From the NCBI GenBank assembly GCA_038040445.1, contig JBBPIG010000009.1:1-64000 (forward strand): a stretch of DNA of 64,000 nucleotides, given 5' to 3'. Origin of the DNA: Acidobacteriota bacterium. GTDB lineage: Bacteria; Acidobacteriota; Blastocatellia; UBA7656. Each line of letters opens with the position of its first letter. The stretch's first letter is position 1. Under the pieces are notes generated by a model. That model was not told where the DNA came from. It searched no databases and was given only the letters and a program-made list of their open reading frames with translations. A program made the translations under genes and the position numbers. Positions 26,430 to 36,431 of the stretch are shown here, in pieces.

Positions 26430-26529
26430 TGAAGGACTTCTTCATCAGCTATGGGCGACGATCATCCAAGTACCAGAACGGTTGAAGGGAATTTGAGGCT
26501 GCTCGAGGAAAAACTGAAGAATGCGTAAT
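26430..26529 (+). pseudogene. Deletion remnant of a TIR-domain/TPR protein
   Basis: The ATG at 26430 opens with MKDFFISYG, the characteristic first strand of bacterial TIR domains. After GGGCGACG the frame shifts by one and continues as GDDHPSTRTVEGNLRLLEEK then LKNA and a stop, which is the typical last repeat of kinesin-light-chain-type TPR proteins. Start and end of one long gene have been joined, with everything between lost. TIR-TPR genes are frequent in this group of bacteria. The product is certainly not functional. Confidence 0.6.
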
Positions 26530-26585
26530 AGCCACCAGCAGCGAATACCTTCACGACCCAAGCATCCTTCTTCACAACGATCAGC

Positions 26586-27230
26586 TCAACCCGTGGCGGG
26601 AGTCGGTTCGTCATCCGGGAGGCCAGCGAAAACTATTCGGTCGTAGACCTCGCTCAACCGTAGCGTGCAGCCGATTGAGCTGAGTACCACGCTCTCTGAG
26701 AGGTCTGTGGCAGTCGCCGCAATCACCCATTGACCGTTTGGCTGACGCGCGAAGTGCTCGACCAGCGGCCGGTTCTGAGCCACAACGACGTAGTCGGTCA
26801 GCGAATCGAGGTGCGTGCGATAGCGCAAGAACTTCTCACCTCGGTCAAAGGCTTCGGTGGACGGGGATAAGACTTCGATGATGACTCTCGGATTGACGAG
26901 CACGTCGCGGTGTTCGTCGAGGAATTGCGGCTCACCGCATACGACTACCAGATCGGGAAACGAATACAGTCCTTTGGTGTAGTAACGCGACATCGGGATC
27001 GGGCCGCTGCACACCTTCGTGTCTTTAGAAAAAACCTGGCACGGACCTCCCCTCAATTGACTATAGAGCTGGCCTCCGCTATTGGTGCAGATGGCTCCGT
27101 GTTCAGGGCTTTCGCCCGCCATCAGATAAATCCTTCCGTCGAGATATTCGTGACGTTCTTCTGACTCGCGTTCCTTCGCGAGATACTCTTCAACCGTGGA
27201 GAGAGTTGCTGTCGTCGGTAAGCTCGCCAT
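26586..27230 (-). CDS. Uma2 family (DUF820) putative restriction-fold endonuclease
   Basis: A 214-residue protein. MSxEEYL-like N-terminus ([20 protein letters not shown]), [26 protein letters not shown] and [20 protein letters not shown], with the D...ExL pattern of the PD-(D/E)XK fold, then [20 protein letters not shown]. This family is widespread in Cyanobacteria, Acidobacteriota and Chloroflexota and its role is not settled. GGAGG precedes the ATG and a good promoter lies at 27264-27292. It stands alone, opposite the CoA transferase gene. Confidence 0.9.
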   Translation of the reverse strand: MASLPTTATLSTVEEYLAKERESEERHEYLDGRIYLMAGESPEHGAICTNSGGQLYSQLRGGPCQVFSKDTKVCSGPIPMSRYYTKGLYSFPDLVVVCGEPQFLDEHRDVLVNPRVIIEVLSPSTEAFDRGEKFLRYRTHLDSLTDYVVVAQNRPLVEHFARQPNGQWVIAATATDLSESVVLSSIGCTLRLSEVYDRIVFAGLPDDEPTPATG

Positions 27231-27263
27231 CTTTAACCTCCGTTGCCCGCATCGACTGCCCCG

Positions 27264-27292
27264 ATTATAATCCGGTCGCGTCGACTAACCAA
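27264..27292 (-). promoter_or_regulatory. Promoter of the Uma2 gene
   Basis: On the minus strand TTGGTT (27292-27287), 17 bases, then TATAAT (27269-27264). The -10 is perfect and the spacing ideal; the start codon is about 34 bases downstream. Confidence 0.6.
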
Positions 27293-27466
27293 GGCTCACG
27301 CGCGTCGCTCTTGCGGTTATCGGTAAACGGATCTGCAGTGTATTGCCGAGAATTCTCGACCGAGCGGTACGCATTGCGATGTCGCATCAAGCATCGTAGG
27401 ATTGGAGCCGATCAAATTCGATTTCGTGATGGAACTTTCGATTGGTGGGCGGTTTTGGGTGAGCCT

Positions 27467-28645
27467 ATGACGAACGCACTGCAAGGCATCCGGGTATTGG
27501 ACCTCTCGCGCATGCTGCCCGGGCCCTATTGCTCGATGATGCTTGCCGATCTCGGCGCTGAAGTGATCAAAGTAGAAGAACCCAAAATCGGGGACCCCAC
27601 GCGCCATAGCCCACCGATGATCGACGGTCAAAGCGCGCCGTTCAATCAAGTCAATCGCAACAAGAAATCCATCGCAATCGACTTGAAGCAAGCCGAAGGT
27701 CGCGACATCTTTTTGGAGCTCGCTTCCACAGCCGATGTCGTGTTGGAGCAGTTTCGGCCGGGAGTCGTCGAGCGCCTAGGCATCGGCTACTCGAACGTCG
27801 CCGAAGTTAATCCTCGAATCGTCTACTGCTCGCTTACCGGTTTCGGTCAGGACGGCCCTCATCAAAAACGAAGCGGACACGATCTCAACTATCTCGCGTT
27901 ATCCGGCGTGCTCGGGCTGACAACGGACGAGCGTGGCAAGCCGGTGATTCCCGGCGTGCAGGTCGCAGACCTTGCAGGCGCGATGATCGCTGGGTTTGCA
28001 ATACTCGCCGCGCTGTTAGCGCGCGAGCGCACAGGTCGCGGGCAATATCTCGACGTGTCGATGTTCGACGTGATGCTTTCGATGTTGCCGATTCCGGCTG
28101 CGCATCATTTCGCGGGCGCCACGATCCCGGTTGGCGGCAAGTATGTGCTGTCGGGCGCGTATCCTTTCTACAACGTCTACGAGACAGGCGACGGCAAGTT
28201 CATGACGCTTGGAGCGCTCGAGCCGAAGTTCTGGGCTAACTTCTGCCGCAAGGCCGGCCGCGATGATCTGGTCGCGCGCCAGTTCGATTCGGGCGCGCAG
28301 CGTGACACCTTGTTTGAAGCCGTGCGCGCGATCTTCAAATCTAGAACGCAGTCTGAATGGGTCGAGCTGATGCGCGACGCGGATTGTTGCTGCGAGCCTG
28401 TGCTCTCAATGACCGAGGCGTTCGAGCACCAGCAGACTCGCGCTCGTGAAATGGTAGGCGAAGTCGACGGTGCTCGGTTTAGGCAACTCGGCTTTTCGTA
28501 CAAGATGAGCGATACTCCGCCGCGCGATAAGAACGCGGCGCCTGCGCTCGGGGAAAACACGGCAGAACTCTTGGCGGCTGCCGGGATATCTAAGGAAGAA
28601 CGCGATCGACTCAGCAAAGCGGGGATCATAGTCGTTCGCGAATAA
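27467..28645 (+). CDS. CaiB/BaiF family CoA transferase
   Basis: A 392-residue type III CoA transferase that moves CoA between carboxylic acids. The chosen ATG gives MTNALQGIRVLDLSRMLPGP, the normal family start; the longer open frame upstream has no similarity. Further marks are LADLGAEVIKVEEP, RNKKSIAIDLKQAEGRDIF, GFGQDGPHQKRSGHDLNYLA and IPGVQVADLAGAMIAG, in which the Asp is the catalytic residue. The tail DTPPRDKNAAPALGENTAEL is also typical. The substrate cannot be told. It lies before an acyl-CoA dehydrogenase on the same strand, which hints at fatty or branched-acid degradation. Confidence 0.94.
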   Translation: MTNALQGIRVLDLSRMLPGPYCSMMLADLGAEVIKVEEPKIGDPTRHSPPMIDGQSAPFNQVNRNKKSIAIDLKQAEGRDIFLELASTADVVLEQFRPGVVERLGIGYSNVAEVNPRIVYCSLTGFGQDGPHQKRSGHDLNYLALSGVLGLTTDERGKPVIPGVQVADLAGAMIAGFAILAALLARERTGRGQYLDVSMFDVMLSMLPIPAAHHFAGATIPVGGKYVLSGAYPFYNVYETGDGKFMTLGALEPKFWANFCRKAGRDDLVARQFDSGAQRDTLFEAVRAIFKSRTQSEWVELMRDADCCCEPVLSMTEAFEHQQTRAREMVGEVDGARFRQLGFSYKMSDTPPRDKNAAPALGENTAELLAAAGISKEERDRLSKAGIIVVRE

Positions 28646-28713
28646 AGCGAGTTCGCGCTAATCGCGGACAGTTTCCGGGCGGCGATCTGAGACGGGCGCA
28701 GAAACGATGAAGC

Positions 28714-28850
28714 GTTCGTAGTTACGGCCTTCTGGGTTCAGAGTTCAAGCTTCAGCTTGCGTGATTCGATCTTGTTAGGCCCTGGAAGCAAGCTGAAGCT
28801 TGAACTCTGAACGACGAACTTCCGCCTGAAGGCGGTACTACGAACTCTTT
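28714..28850. repeat. Compound palindrome: 25 bp perfect arms plus REP copy 2
   Basis: GTTCAGAGTTCAAGCTTCAG then CTTGC (28736-28760) pairs perfectly with 28788-28812. Outside it, GTTCGTAGT (about 28714) pairs with ACTACGAAC near 28846, and the right side holds a full REP unit (CCGCCT-GAA-GGCGG) missing from the left arm. It lies between the CoA transferase and the acyl-CoA dehydrogenase and ends just before the latter's AGGAGG. Confidence 0.8.
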
Positions 28851-28864
28851 CAGAGGAGGCAACA

Positions 28865-30007
28865 ATGGACTACACATTAACCGAAGACCAGGAACAACTG
28901 CGGCGGCTGGTCGAAGACTTCGTAACGCGAGACGTGAAGCCATACTGGGAGAAGCACGGCTACGAAGACTTTCCCTGGCCGCTGTTTCGCAAACTCGGAG
29001 AACTCGGCCTCGCCGCCATTCCGTTTCCCGCTGAGTACGGCGGCGGCGGTTTGGATTATTCGGCATACATCACCGTGCTCGAAGAACTCAGCCGGCTGGG
29101 CAGTCATCTCGGCAGCGTGCTCTCGGTTCACGGGCTTCCTCAGTTGATCATCAATCATTTCGGCACGGTAACTCAAAAGCAAAAGTATCTGCCCGCGATG
29201 GCCCGCGCTGAGTTGCTGGGAGCTTTCGCGCTCACGGAGCCACACGCCGGATCGGACGCTGCGAACATCAACACTCGAGCCGAGCTTCGAGGCGACAAGT
29301 ACATTCTGCGCGGCCAAAAAATCTGGATCACTCACGGCGGCGAAGCGGATGTTTACATCGTGATGGCCGTGACCGAGAAGGGCAAAGGCGCCAAAGGCGT
29401 CAGCTCGTTCATAGTCGAGAAGGGAACAGCGGGTCTTGCGTTCGGCAAACGCGAGCGGCCGATGGGCTTGCCGCATCACACCCGCGAGGTCTTCTTCGAG
29501 GACTGCGAGATCCCGCGAGGGAACTTGATCGGCCGCGAGGGCGAAGGCTTCAAAGTCGCGATGACCGCGCTCGACTCAGGGCGCATCACCGTCGCGGCCA
29601 CGTCGATCGGCACTGCGCAGCAAGCTTTCGATCATGCGCTTCGATATTCGACCGAGCGCAAGGCATTCGGCCAGGCGATCGGCGACTTTCAAGGCATTCA
29701 GTTCATGCTTGCCGATATGGCTGCGGCGATCGAAGCTGCACGATTGGTGATGAAGAAAGCCGCGTGGCTTCGCGATCGAGGTTTGCCGTTTAACATTGAG
29801 GCGTCGATGGCGAAGTTGCTGGCGACCGACACGGCGATGAAGGTGACCACCGACGCTGTTCAAATCTACGGCGGCTACGGCACCAGCGAGGACTATCCGG
29901 TTCAAGCCTTGATGCGCGAAGCGAAGATCGGTCAGATAGTCGAGGGAACAAACCAGATTCAGCGAATGATCATAGCTCGCGAGCTGCTAAAGAAGCTGAG
30001 GCAGTGA
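28865..30007 (+). CDS. Acyl-CoA dehydrogenase
   Basis: A 380-residue FAD enzyme that introduces the alpha-beta double bond into acyl-CoAs. Signs are GAFALTEPHAGSDAANINTR, IWITHGGEADVYIVMAV, ERKAFGQAIGDFQGIQFMLA, the QIYGGYGTSEDYPVQALMRE motif and IVEGTNQIQRMIIAREL, whose Glu is the catalytic base. Length is normal. AGAGGAGG precedes the ATG. The chain-length preference (short-chain, isovaleryl or similar) cannot be read from sequence by eye. Confidence 0.96.
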   Translation: MDYTLTEDQEQLRRLVEDFVTRDVKPYWEKHGYEDFPWPLFRKLGELGLAAIPFPAEYGGGGLDYSAYITVLEELSRLGSHLGSVLSVHGLPQLIINHFGTVTQKQKYLPAMARAELLGAFALTEPHAGSDAANINTRAELRGDKYILRGQKIWITHGGEADVYIVMAVTEKGKGAKGVSSFIVEKGTAGLAFGKRERPMGLPHHTREVFFEDCEIPRGNLIGREGEGFKVAMTALDSGRITVAATSIGTAQQAFDHALRYSTERKAFGQAIGDFQGIQFMLADMAAAIEAARLVMKKAAWLRDRGLPFNIEASMAKLLATDTAMKVTTDAVQIYGGYGTSEDYPVQALMREAKIGQIVEGTNQIQRMIIARELLKKLRQ

Positions 30008-30109
30008 TACTGACTCTAAAACAAAGACAGAGGATAGAAAAAACAGCGCCCGAGCAAGACCAGTCGCTTTTCATCAGTTCACCAAACGGCTGGCGGTCAG
30101 AACCTATGT

Positions 30110-30219
30110 GTCAAGTTCGCGGTCGGGAAGGTTGGCTTGCCCCCGGCTGGTCCTAAGGTGAACTCTCCTGTCATTCAACTCAGCGGGGGCAAGCCAACCT
30201 TCCCGACCGCGAGCTTGAC
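30110..30219. terminator. 35 bp-arm palindrome between convergent genes
   Basis: Left arm 30110-30144 and right arm 30185-30219 pair with a single mismatch (GGTCGGGAAGGTTGGCTTGC is the core of the left arm). The loop is about 40 bases. It lies between the stops of the acyl-CoA dehydrogenase and mqnD genes; nothing else is visible in this 300 bp gap. It may terminate both transcripts, but the unusually long, near-perfect arms also suggest a mobile palindrome. Confidence 0.65.
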
Positions 30220-30307
30220 GAGGTTGCTGATTCCTCACTCCACCAGAATGGAGGTAATCCTCGACGAAGGATGACTCTCACTAAAGGAGGCGGGGAGCGG
30301 CGCAGTT

Positions 30308-31141
30308 CTAGGCAAACTCGAGCCGCACAGGCCGCGGAATAATCCCGGCTTGGTGACCGCGCTCTAATAGGAGTCTCACTCCTGCGCGTCCTCGCTCGCC
30401 ATAGTCAATCGTGTAGTCGTTCACGTACATCCCGACAAACTTATCTGTCAACGATTCCGCCATCCCGCGGCCGTACTTCATCGAGTGCCTCACGGCGACC
30501 TCGCGGTGCTCCAAGCCGTACTCGATCGACTCGCGCAGCAGCTTCGACACTTTCGAGATAAGCTCTGGGCCCAGAGACTTCTTGATCGCGTTGCCGCCAA
30601 GCGGGAGAGGCAGGCCTGTCTGGGACATCCACCACTCGCCGAGGTCGATAACCTTGTTGAACCCACGCGCCGAGTACGTCAACTGGCCTTCATGAATCAG
30701 CAGCCCCGCGTCTACGTCGCCCCGTTCGACCGCGTCCATGATTTGATCGAAGGGGACAACAACCGTATTCACGTCGCCCACGCACAACCGCAACGTAAGG
30801 TAAGCCGTAGTCATCAGGCCCGGCACGGCGATCGTCGCGCTTCGAAGCTGGTCGAGGCTCATCGGCTCGCGCGAGATCACCAGAGGGCCGTAGTCGTCGC
30901 CCATCGAAGCTCCAGACGTCAGCAGCGCGTATTGATCGAGCACGTATGCGTACGCGTGAATCGAGACCGCAGTCACATCCAGCTCGGCGTTCATCGCTCG
31001 GCGGTTGAGCGTTTCGATGTCTTGAATGACGTGGCTGAAGGTTAAACCCTCGGTGTCAATCTTGTCGGCGGCGAGTGCGTAAAACATGAATGCGTCGTCG
31101 GGGTCCGGGCTGTGTCCGAGTGTGATTTCTGTTTTGTTCAT
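30308..31141 (-). CDS. mqnD: 1,4-dihydroxy-6-naphthoate synthase (MqnD family)
   Basis: A 277-residue periplasmic-binding-fold enzyme of the futalosine menaquinone pathway, which turns cyclic dehypoxanthinyl futalosine into 1,4-dihydroxy-6-naphthoate. The N-terminus LGHSPDPDDAFMFYALAADK and the segment ALLTSGASMGDDYGPLVISR are MqnD hallmarks, with further GLMTTAYLTLRLC and AGLLIHEGQLTY. No signal peptide, as expected for this cytosolic family. It is transcribed away from eno. MqnA is a related family but lacks the PDPDDAFMF start. Confidence 0.9.
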   Translation of the reverse strand: MNKTEITLGHSPDPDDAFMFYALAADKIDTEGLTFSHVIQDIETLNRRAMNAELDVTAVSIHAYAYVLDQYALLTSGASMGDDYGPLVISREPMSLDQLRSATIAVPGLMTTAYLTLRLCVGDVNTVVVPFDQIMDAVERGDVDAGLLIHEGQLTYSARGFNKVIDLGEWWMSQTGLPLPLGGNAIKKSLGPELISKVSKLLRESIEYGLEHREVAVRHSMKYGRGMAESLTDKFVGMYVNDYTIDYGERGRAGVRLLLERGHQAGIIPRPVRLEFA

Positions 31142-31174
31142 TAAAAGATGTTATCTCTTGCGAAGGTCGATTAG

Positions 31175-32560
<1,386 letters not shown>

Positions 32561-32668
32561 GCAGAAGGCTTTCTCAGGGAGTGCGTCAACTGCCTTGGTG
32601 GGATTCTAGCGAACTCTTCCGTCAGCGATCTCAGTAGCTTGTTAGATGTAAGCGACAACGAAGACACC

Positions 32669-33739
32669 ATGCACGACTTGAAGTCACTCGGGTGGACCGA
32701 GTTCTTTGAGATTCAGTTTGAACCGTATCGCGAGCGAGGCCACTTCGCTGGAAGAGTCGCGCTCGAGGAGCGGGGCGCGTACCGGCTCTACACCGAACTG
32801 GGCGAACTGAGTGCTGGCGTCCGGGGCAAGCTGAGGTTTGACAGCGAGAGCGCCGCAGATTTTCCGGCCGTCGGAGACTGGGTGTCGGTTTCGAAACGCG
32901 AGCGCGACGGTCTCGCTCAAATTCACGCCGTGTTACCGCGCCGCAGCAAATTCTCACGCAAAGCCGCCGGCTCGAGCGCGGTCGAACAAGTTGTAGCCGC
33001 AAACGTCGACACTGTATTTCTGGTTCAAGGTCTCGACCACGACTTCAATCTGCGCCGCCTCGAACGCTATCTCGTAGCCGCTTTCGAAAGCAACGCCGCT
33101 CCGGTTGTCATACTCAGCAAAGCTGACCTTTGCGAAGACGTGGAGAAGAAGAAGGCCGAAGCCGAGTCGGTTGCCCCTGGCACACCGGTTCACGCCATCA
33201 GTTCAGTTTCAGGTCACGGTTTGGACGAAGTCGATCAATACATACGGCCCGGTCTGACCGTCGCGTTCCTGGGTTCGTCGGGCGCCGGCAAATCTACTTT
33301 GATCAACCGAATCGTCGGAGAAGAGATTCAGAAGACGGCCGAGGTGCGCGAGCATGATAGCCGCGGACGGCACACCACTACGCATCGCGAGCTGATCGTT
33401 CTGAAGACCGGCGGCCTATTGATCGACACGCCGGGCATGCGCGAGCTTCAGTTCTGGGACGCTAGCGGCTCGTTGGGCGAAGCGTTCTCGGATATTCAGT
33501 CGATCGCAGCGACTTGCTACTTCAGCAACTGCAGTCATCAGAACGAACCTGGCTGTGCGCTGAGGGAAGCGCTCGAGGACGGCTTGCTCGACAGAGACAG
33601 ATACGAGAGCTATGCGAAGATGGAAAAAGAGATGGAGTATCTGGATTCGAGGATGGACACCAAGCTCCATTTGAAACGCAAGAGCCGGGAAAAGAAGATC
33701 CATCGGGCATTTCGGACTATCAAGCCCAAACGGACTTGA
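32669..33739 (+). CDS. rsgA: Ribosome small subunit-dependent GTPase A
   Basis: A 356-residue circularly permuted GTPase that matures the 30S subunit. An OB-fold N-terminus (FPAVGDWVSVSKRE) is followed by the permuted G motifs: G4 VILSKADLC first, then G1 FLGSSGAGKSTLINR, then G3 LIDTPGMRELQ. The C-terminal zinc knuckle is CYFSNCSHQNEPGCAL. Starts at TTG 32639 and ATG 32669 are both possible; neither has a strong ribosome site, and I prefer the ATG (MHDLKSLGW). The next gene starts 17 bp after the stop. Confidence 0.95.
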   Translation: MHDLKSLGWTEFFEIQFEPYRERGHFAGRVALEERGAYRLYTELGELSAGVRGKLRFDSESAADFPAVGDWVSVSKRERDGLAQIHAVLPRRSKFSRKAAGSSAVEQVVAANVDTVFLVQGLDHDFNLRRLERYLVAAFESNAAPVVILSKADLCEDVEKKKAEAESVAPGTPVHAISSVSGHGLDEVDQYIRPGLTVAFLGSSGAGKSTLINRIVGEEIQKTAEVREHDSRGRHTTTHRELIVLKTGGLLIDTPGMRELQFWDASGSLGEAFSDIQSIAATCYFSNCSHQNEPGCALREALEDGLLDRDRYESYAKMEKEMEYLDSRMDTKLHLKRKSREKKIHRAFRTIKPKRT

Positions 33740-33756
33740 ATCCAACGGCATTTCTC

Positions 33757-34353
33757 ATGAGCAGAATGGAGACGAGAGCCGAGCCGCTGATCGATTCGCG
33801 CAAGCCGCGAGTGTTGGACATTGGCTGCGGAACAAACAAGGTTGCGGGCGCAATCGGCATGGACGTCAACCCGCGGACCGCGGCTGATGTGATTCACGAT
33901 CTAGACGACCTGCCGTATCCTTTCGCCGATGACGAATTCGACGAAGTGATCGGCCGCCACGTCATCGAACACGTCCGCGACCCGATGGCCGTTATGTGCG
34001 AGCTTCATCGGATCACTCGAAATGGCGGCATAGTCAGGCTCGTCGCGCCTCACTGGACTAATCCGGATTTCGCGACTGACCTGACTCACCGGAATCATCT
34101 GAACAGCTACTCGTTTCGCAATCTGACGGATGATCGAGCTGTCTTTCCCTTCTACACTGAGGTCCGCTTCCGCCAGCTCCGGGCGCGAGTGACGCTGCTG
34201 AATCTGTGGAAGCTCACCGGGCTCGAGTTCTTGATCAACCTCGATCACCGCTTCCCCTCGTTGAGGTTCATCCGAAAATTCTGGGAGCAGTATCTCAACG
34301 CGGTAATCAGAGGGAAGGAGATTCACTTCGAGCTCGAGGTGGTGAAGAAGTAA
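33757..34353 (+). CDS. Class I SAM-dependent methyltransferase
   Basis: A 198-residue protein with motif I RVLDIGCGTNKVAGAIGMDV, the acidic loop DVIHDLDDLPYPFADDEFDE and VIGRHVIEHVRDP, the usual methyltransferase-11 pattern. I chose the ATG giving MSRMETRAEPL because the longer open frame overlaps the end of rsgA in another frame. The C-terminal half is basic and aromatic and may bind a lipid or sugar substrate. The substrate is unknown. It probably shares a transcript with rsgA. Confidence 0.88.
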   Translation: MSRMETRAEPLIDSRKPRVLDIGCGTNKVAGAIGMDVNPRTAADVIHDLDDLPYPFADDEFDEVIGRHVIEHVRDPMAVMCELHRITRNGGIVRLVAPHWTNPDFATDLTHRNHLNSYSFRNLTDDRAVFPFYTEVRFRQLRARVTLLNLWKLTGLEFLINLDHRFPSLRFIRKFWEQYLNAVIRGKEIHFELEVVKK

Positions 34354-34412
34354 GGGGCTCGGCGCGCGGACCGCGAGCGCCGAACCCGAAAGGTCTATGA
34401 GGTTTGCCGGCC

Positions 34413-34736
34413 TTACTTTCTGCGCTTCAAATAGAATGTCGGGTCAGCAGGGGAACCGGACACCGTCACCAGTTCCCAACCCTTCGCCCCGAGCTTGTCG
34501 AGATTCTTTTCCAGAGGGAACGACTCGCGGCTGAAGGCACCCGGCTCCTTGCGCATACTCCCACTGTCGGACGGCGTCAGGTTGGTGCTTCCACCTTGCA
34601 CTACAAGATACTCCCAACCTCCCGCGCCTTGTTCGTCGTTTGCTCGGCTTCGGTCGCTAAAGCCCGAACGAGCTTCGACCGCAACGATCGAAGCTATCAA
34701 AGCCGTCGCAATCGAGATAAATATCGTGCGTTTCAT
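34413..34736 (-). CDS. Small secreted DUF4177-like protein
   Basis: A 107-residue protein with a signal peptide (MKRTIFISIATALIASIVAV). The mature part has GGWEYLVVQGGS and later NLDKLGAKGWELVTVSG, the pattern of DUF4177-type small domains, and ends in YLKRRK. GGAGGAAGT precedes the ATG. It is about 100 bp downstream of the PQQ dehydrogenase gene on the same strand. Function unknown. Confidence 0.75.
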   Translation of the reverse strand: MKRTIFISIATALIASIVAVEARSGFSDRSRANDEQGAGGWEYLVVQGGSTNLTPSDSGSMRKEPGAFSRESFPLEKNLDKLGAKGWELVTVSGSPADPTFYLKRRK

Positions 34737-34835
34737 ACTTCCTCCTCTTCCGTTTGCCTGAAGACTCAGCCTGGAGCGATCTCCGCGATCTTGGTCCTTG
34801 GTCGAACGCGCTTGGTGCCGCTCGCGGTGCGTTGA

Positions 34836-36431
34836 TCATCGCAAGCCGAACACAAACAATGAGTGGCCCGCAGCGATCGCGACATGCTGCTTGCCGTCTA
34901 TCAAGAAGCTGATCGGATTGGCGGCCATCGCTCCGCCTGTTTGAAAATCCCACAGCGGCTTCCCACTCAACCCATCAAGCGCATAGAAGTTCCCTTCGTC
35001 TGAGCCGCCGAACACAAGGCCTCCCGCCGTAGCCAACACTCCAGCCCAGGGCGGCGATTGAAGGCGGAATTCCCACTTCATCTTTCCGGTCTCGACTTCA
35101 AGCGCGCGGATCGCCCCGGAAGCCTGATCGCCGGCGAGCGCCCGTTCGCCCCCGCCGGCAAAGAATGTCCCCGGTTTGTATTCGGCTTCGCCCTTGTAGT
35201 AGTAGGCACCCATCTCGCGAACAGCAACGTAAAACAGCCTGGTCGCCGGGCTGTACGAAGGGCTGAACCAGTTAGTCGCGCCTTGCAGGCTCGGCCAGAC
35301 GAGATTGCCCTCGACCGTAGGCTCAGTGTTGGGAAGCACGATCGGGCGGCCGCGCGCGTTGAGTCCCTTGGCCCACGTCTGCTTCGCGTAGGGAGTTCCA
35401 AGTATGAATTCACCGGTTGCGCGATCGAGCAGGTAATAGAACGCGTTGCGGTTGGCCATCGCAACCAGCTTGCGCGTCCGTCCTCCGATGCTGGCATCAA
35501 GCAGCACCGGAATCTCCGTCGCATCCCAGTCATGCACGTCGTGCGGCGTGAACTGAAAATACCATTTGAGCTTTCCAGTGGAAGCATCGACAGCAAGGAG
35601 CGAACACGAATACAGATTGTCCCCGGGACGAACGTCTCCGTTCCAATCCGGTCCCGGATTTCCCGTTCCCCAGTAAATCAGATTCAACTCGGGATCGAAT
35701 GAGCCGGTCACCCAGGTCGGCGCGCCGCCGGTTTTCCAACTGTCGCCGCTCCAAGTGTCGTGACCCGGCTCACCCGGAGCTGGAACCGTCCACAACCGCC
35801 AGGCGAGCTTGCCTGTCTTCGCGTCATAGGCGTCGAGGAACCCGCGTATTCCGGCTTCGCCGCCGGAGATGCCGACGATGATCTTTCCATCAATCGCCAG
35901 CGGGGCCGCGGTGATTGAGTGCCCGGTCGTGTTGTCGGCGACTTTCGTCGCCCAGCGAACGGCTCCCGACCTGGCGTCCAGCGCGATTAGATGACAGTCG
36001 AGCGCCCCGACGTAGAGGGTGTCATCGAGAATCGCAACGCCTCGGTTTGTCGGTCCGAAACCAATCGTTCTGACCACAAGCGGCATAGCTCGTTGCCACG
36101 TCCACAACCGCCGGCCCGTGCGCGAGTCCAGCGCGGTGACCTTAGTCGGCGGCTCGGTGACATACATGATTCCGTCCACCACCAGCGGCGACGTTTCAAA
36201 TCTGCTGCGGGCCGCAATCTGGTAAACCCATGCCGGTTTCAAACGGGCGACGTTTTGAGGATTGATCTCCGTGAGCGGCGAGAAGCGATGCGCTTGATAG
36301 TTGCCTGAATAAGTAAGCCAATTGCCGGGTTCGCTCGCGGCGTTGACGATTCTCTTATACGGGACCTGTGCCAGAACAAATGCGGGGAAGAGAAGGCTAC
36401 AGGCTGTCACCAGGAAACGGAGGCTCTTCAT
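34836..36431 (-). CDS. PQQ-dependent (quinoprotein) alcohol dehydrogenase-like protein
   Basis: A 531-residue exported beta-propeller. Signal peptide FLVTACSLLFPAFVLAQ, then WLTYSGNYQAHRFSPLTEIN, the normal opening of quinoprotein dehydrogenases. Tryptophan-docking type repeats follow (LWTWQRAMPL, GKLAWRLWTV, GKLKWYFQFTPHDVHDWDAT, GKPLWDFQTGGAM). HDVHDWDATEIPVL contains the Asp pair typical of the active site, and GNPGPDWNGDVRPGDNLYS resembles the metal/PQQ pocket. A disulfide-forming CC pair, usual in methanol dehydrogenases, is not evident. It overlaps the cytochrome c gene by four bases (ATGA), so the two are co-translated and the cytochrome should accept the electrons. Confidence 0.9.
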   Translation of the reverse strand: MKSLRFLVTACSLLFPAFVLAQVPYKRIVNAASEPGNWLTYSGNYQAHRFSPLTEINPQNVARLKPAWVYQIAARSRFETSPLVVDGIMYVTEPPTKVTALDSRTGRRLWTWQRAMPLVVRTIGFGPTNRGVAILDDTLYVGALDCHLIALDARSGAVRWATKVADNTTGHSITAAPLAIDGKIIVGISGGEAGIRGFLDAYDAKTGKLAWRLWTVPAPGEPGHDTWSGDSWKTGGAPTWVTGSFDPELNLIYWGTGNPGPDWNGDVRPGDNLYSCSLLAVDASTGKLKWYFQFTPHDVHDWDATEIPVLLDASIGGRTRKLVAMANRNAFYYLLDRATGEFILGTPYAKQTWAKGLNARGRPIVLPNTEPTVEGNLVWPSLQGATNWFSPSYSPATRLFYVAVREMGAYYYKGEAEYKPGTFFAGGGERALAGDQASGAIRALEVETGKMKWEFRLQSPPWAGVLATAGGLVFGGSDEGNFYALDGLSGKPLWDFQTGGAMAANPISFLIDGKQHVAIAAGHSLFVFGLR

